Below, in pieces: positions 40,780-41,851 of a stretch of DNA of 41,851 nucleotides. The position numbers and the translations under genes are program-made. The stretch covers positions 1 to 41,851 of the forward strand of contig JANYKW010000122.1 of assembly GCA_025358025.1 (NCBI GenBank), read 5' to 3'. Numbering within the stretch: the stretch's first letter is position 1; the number at the start of each line of letters is the position of its first letter. This stretch comes from Bacteroidia bacterium. Its GTDB lineage: Bacteria; Bacteroidota; Bacteroidia; Bacteroidales; Prolixibacteraceae. The notes beneath the pieces are model-generated. The model saw nothing but the letters and a program-made list of their open reading frames with translations, had not been told where the DNA came from and did not search any database.

Positions 40780-41851
40780 CAGAAAATAGCCAGACACAAT
40801 TAGGTAATACCCTTTGGAAAATCGCAGACGAATTGCGTGGAGCAATGAATGCTGACCAATTCCGGGATTATATGCTTTCGTTTCTTTTCTTGCGCTATTT
40901 AAGCGACAATTACGAAGCAGCAGCAAAAAAAGAATTAGGAAAAGATTATCCTGTATTAAATGGCAATGGAGGCATGCTTCGACGGGCTCAGCATACGCCT
41001 TTATCCATTTGGTATGAACAAAATCCTGCCGATGTTACGGAGTTTGAAAAACAAATGCGTAGAAAGGTTCACTATGTAATTGAACCATCTCATTTATGGA
41101 ACAGCATAGCGCATTTGGCTAAAATTCAAAGCAAAGAATTACTAAGCACTTTGCAACAAGGTTTTAAATACATCGAAAACCAATCGTTTGAAAGCACTTT
41201 TCAGGGTTTGTTTTCCGAAATCAATTTAGATTCGGATAAACTTGGCAAGAATTACGAAGAACGCAATAAAAAGCTCTGCAACATAATTCAGAAAATTGCA
41301 GAAGGCATCAATAGCTTTGATAAAAACATAGACTATTTAGGCGATGCATATGAATTTCTTATCGGTAAATTTGCAGCAGGTTCTGGGCAAAAGGCGGGTG
41401 AATTTTATACACCCCAAAGAATATCCGATATTCTTTCTGGCATTGTAACGCTCGACAGCCAAGACCCAAGCAAAGGCGAAAAGAAAAAGATAGAACGGGT
41501 TTTGGACTTTGCCTGTGGCTCGGGTTCGTTGTTGCTCAACGTACGAAAAAAGATGAATGATGCAGGAGGCACAATCGGCAAAATATTCGGACAGGAAAAA
41601 AATATCACAACTTACAACTTAGCTCGGATGAATATGCTTTTGCATGGAGTTAAGGACACAGAGTTTGAAATCCATCACGGCGACACCCTTGTCAATGATT
41701 GGGATATTTTAAACGAAATGAATCCTGCCAAGAAATTGGAATTTGATGCCGTTGTGGCCAATCCACCTTTCAGCTATCGATGGGAGCCAACAGAAGCGAT
41801 GGGAGAAGATTTTCGTTTCAAGAGTTACGGACTTGCACCTAAATCAGCAGC
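40776..41851 (+). CDS. hsdM: Type I methyltransferase subunit HsdM (5' part, cut by window end)
   Basis: The frame opens at the ATG at 40776, which overlaps the stop of the preceding gene (ATGA), and continues to the last base for 358 codons without a stop. N-terminal helical domain: LGNTLWKIADELRGAMNADQ, then FRDYMLSFLFLRYLSDNYE. The catalytic domain has the pre-motif GEFYTPQRIS (Glu209 to Pro213), AdoMet motif I DFACGSGSLL (244-253) and motif IV NPPF (329-332) for adenine N6 methylation. HsdM with two copies and HsdS forms the methylase core on which HsdR sits. About one third of a normal HsdM of about 520 residues is beyond the window. Confidence 0.96.
   Translation, partial: MTENSQTQLGNTLWKIADELRGAMNADQFRDYMLSFLFLRYLSDNYEAAAKKELGKDYPVLNGNGGMLRRAQHTPLSIWYEQNPADVTEFEKQMRRKVHYVIEPSHLWNSIAHLAKIQSKELLSTLQQGFKYIENQSFESTFQGLFSEINLDSDKLGKNYEERNKKLCNIIQKIAEGINSFDKNIDYLGDAYEFLIGKFAAGSGQKAGEFYTPQRISDILSGIVTLDSQDPSKGEKKKIERVLDFACGSGSLLLNVRKKMNDAGGTIGKIFGQEKNITTYNLARMNMLLHGVKDTEFEIHHGDTLVNDWDILNEMNPAKKLEFDAVVANPPFSYRWEPTEAMGEDFRFKSYGLAPKSA

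Noticed and set aside
35422-41851. The restriction operon as part of an integrated element
   Set aside because: No integrase, attachment repeats or tRNA gene was seen at the left border, and the right border is outside the window.

Overview
The window looks like a chromosomal segment of a Bacteroidota bacterium, probably of the Bacteroidales/Marinilabiliales type. The grounds are the density of secreted carbohydrate-active enzymes, the remains of an ECF-sigma/SusD polysaccharide utilisation locus (PUL), several matches to the Bacteroidota -7 promoter element TAnnTTTG, and the near absence of strong Shine-Dalgarno sequences. The genus cannot be read from the sequence. No tRNA, rRNA, CRISPR array or complete insertion sequence was seen.

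Layout. (A) 1-1353: inverted heptamer arrays beside a minus-strand chromate-transporter-family gene. (B) 1505-5659: a plus-strand unit of an N-acylglucosamine/cellobiose 2-epimerase-family protein, a deoxyhypusine-synthase-fold protein and an SSS sodium:solute symporter, closed by a strong terminator. (C) 5755-6298: a deletion scar in which the start of an ECF sigma factor is joined to a SusD-like fragment. (D) 6422-18977: a rhamnogalacturonan-I operon with a GH106 alpha-L-rhamnosidase, a GH2 enzyme, a shortened beta-propeller glycosidase, a GDSL-esterase stub, a PL11 rhamnogalacturonan lyase, two GH105 unsaturated glycuronyl hydrolases and a sialate-O-acetylesterase-type esterase, closed by a terminator. 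PL11 would cut the backbone, GH105 remove the unsaturated uronate, GH106 remove rhamnose, and the esterase and GH2 trim decorations. (E) 18986-22803, minus strand: a ThuA-domain protein, a Spy/CpxP-like protein, a secreted xylose-isomerase-like TIM-barrel protein and a GntP-family permease. (F) 22893-23789: a YefM/YoeB toxin-antitoxin pair and an SRPBCC protein that appears to have lost its middle.

(G) 23794-32474, minus strand: a sugar-catabolic cluster with GH43, a PfkB-kinase/HAD-phosphatase fusion, a GH-A-like secreted protein, a secreted amidohydrolase, a FucP-like MFS transporter, a GmhA-like SIS isomerase and a ROK kinase lacking the usual zinc cysteines. The isomerase and the kinase half of the fusion resemble enzymes of ADP-heptose synthesis but sit among catabolic genes. 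(H) 32652-35303: a GH2 lipoprotein of the exo-beta-glucosaminidase type. (I) 35422-41851: a type I restriction-modification operon, hsdR-hsdS-X-hsdM with overlapping genes, where X is an ABC-type ATPase whose C-terminus carries an Arg/Glu/His pattern like that of the PrrC anticodon nuclease; hsdM runs off the end of the window.

The most notable candidates are the PrrC-like gene inside the restriction operon, the isomerase/kinase/phosphatase set in region G, the deoxyhypusine-synthase-like protein in region B, and the repeated signs of gene decay in the pectin PUL.
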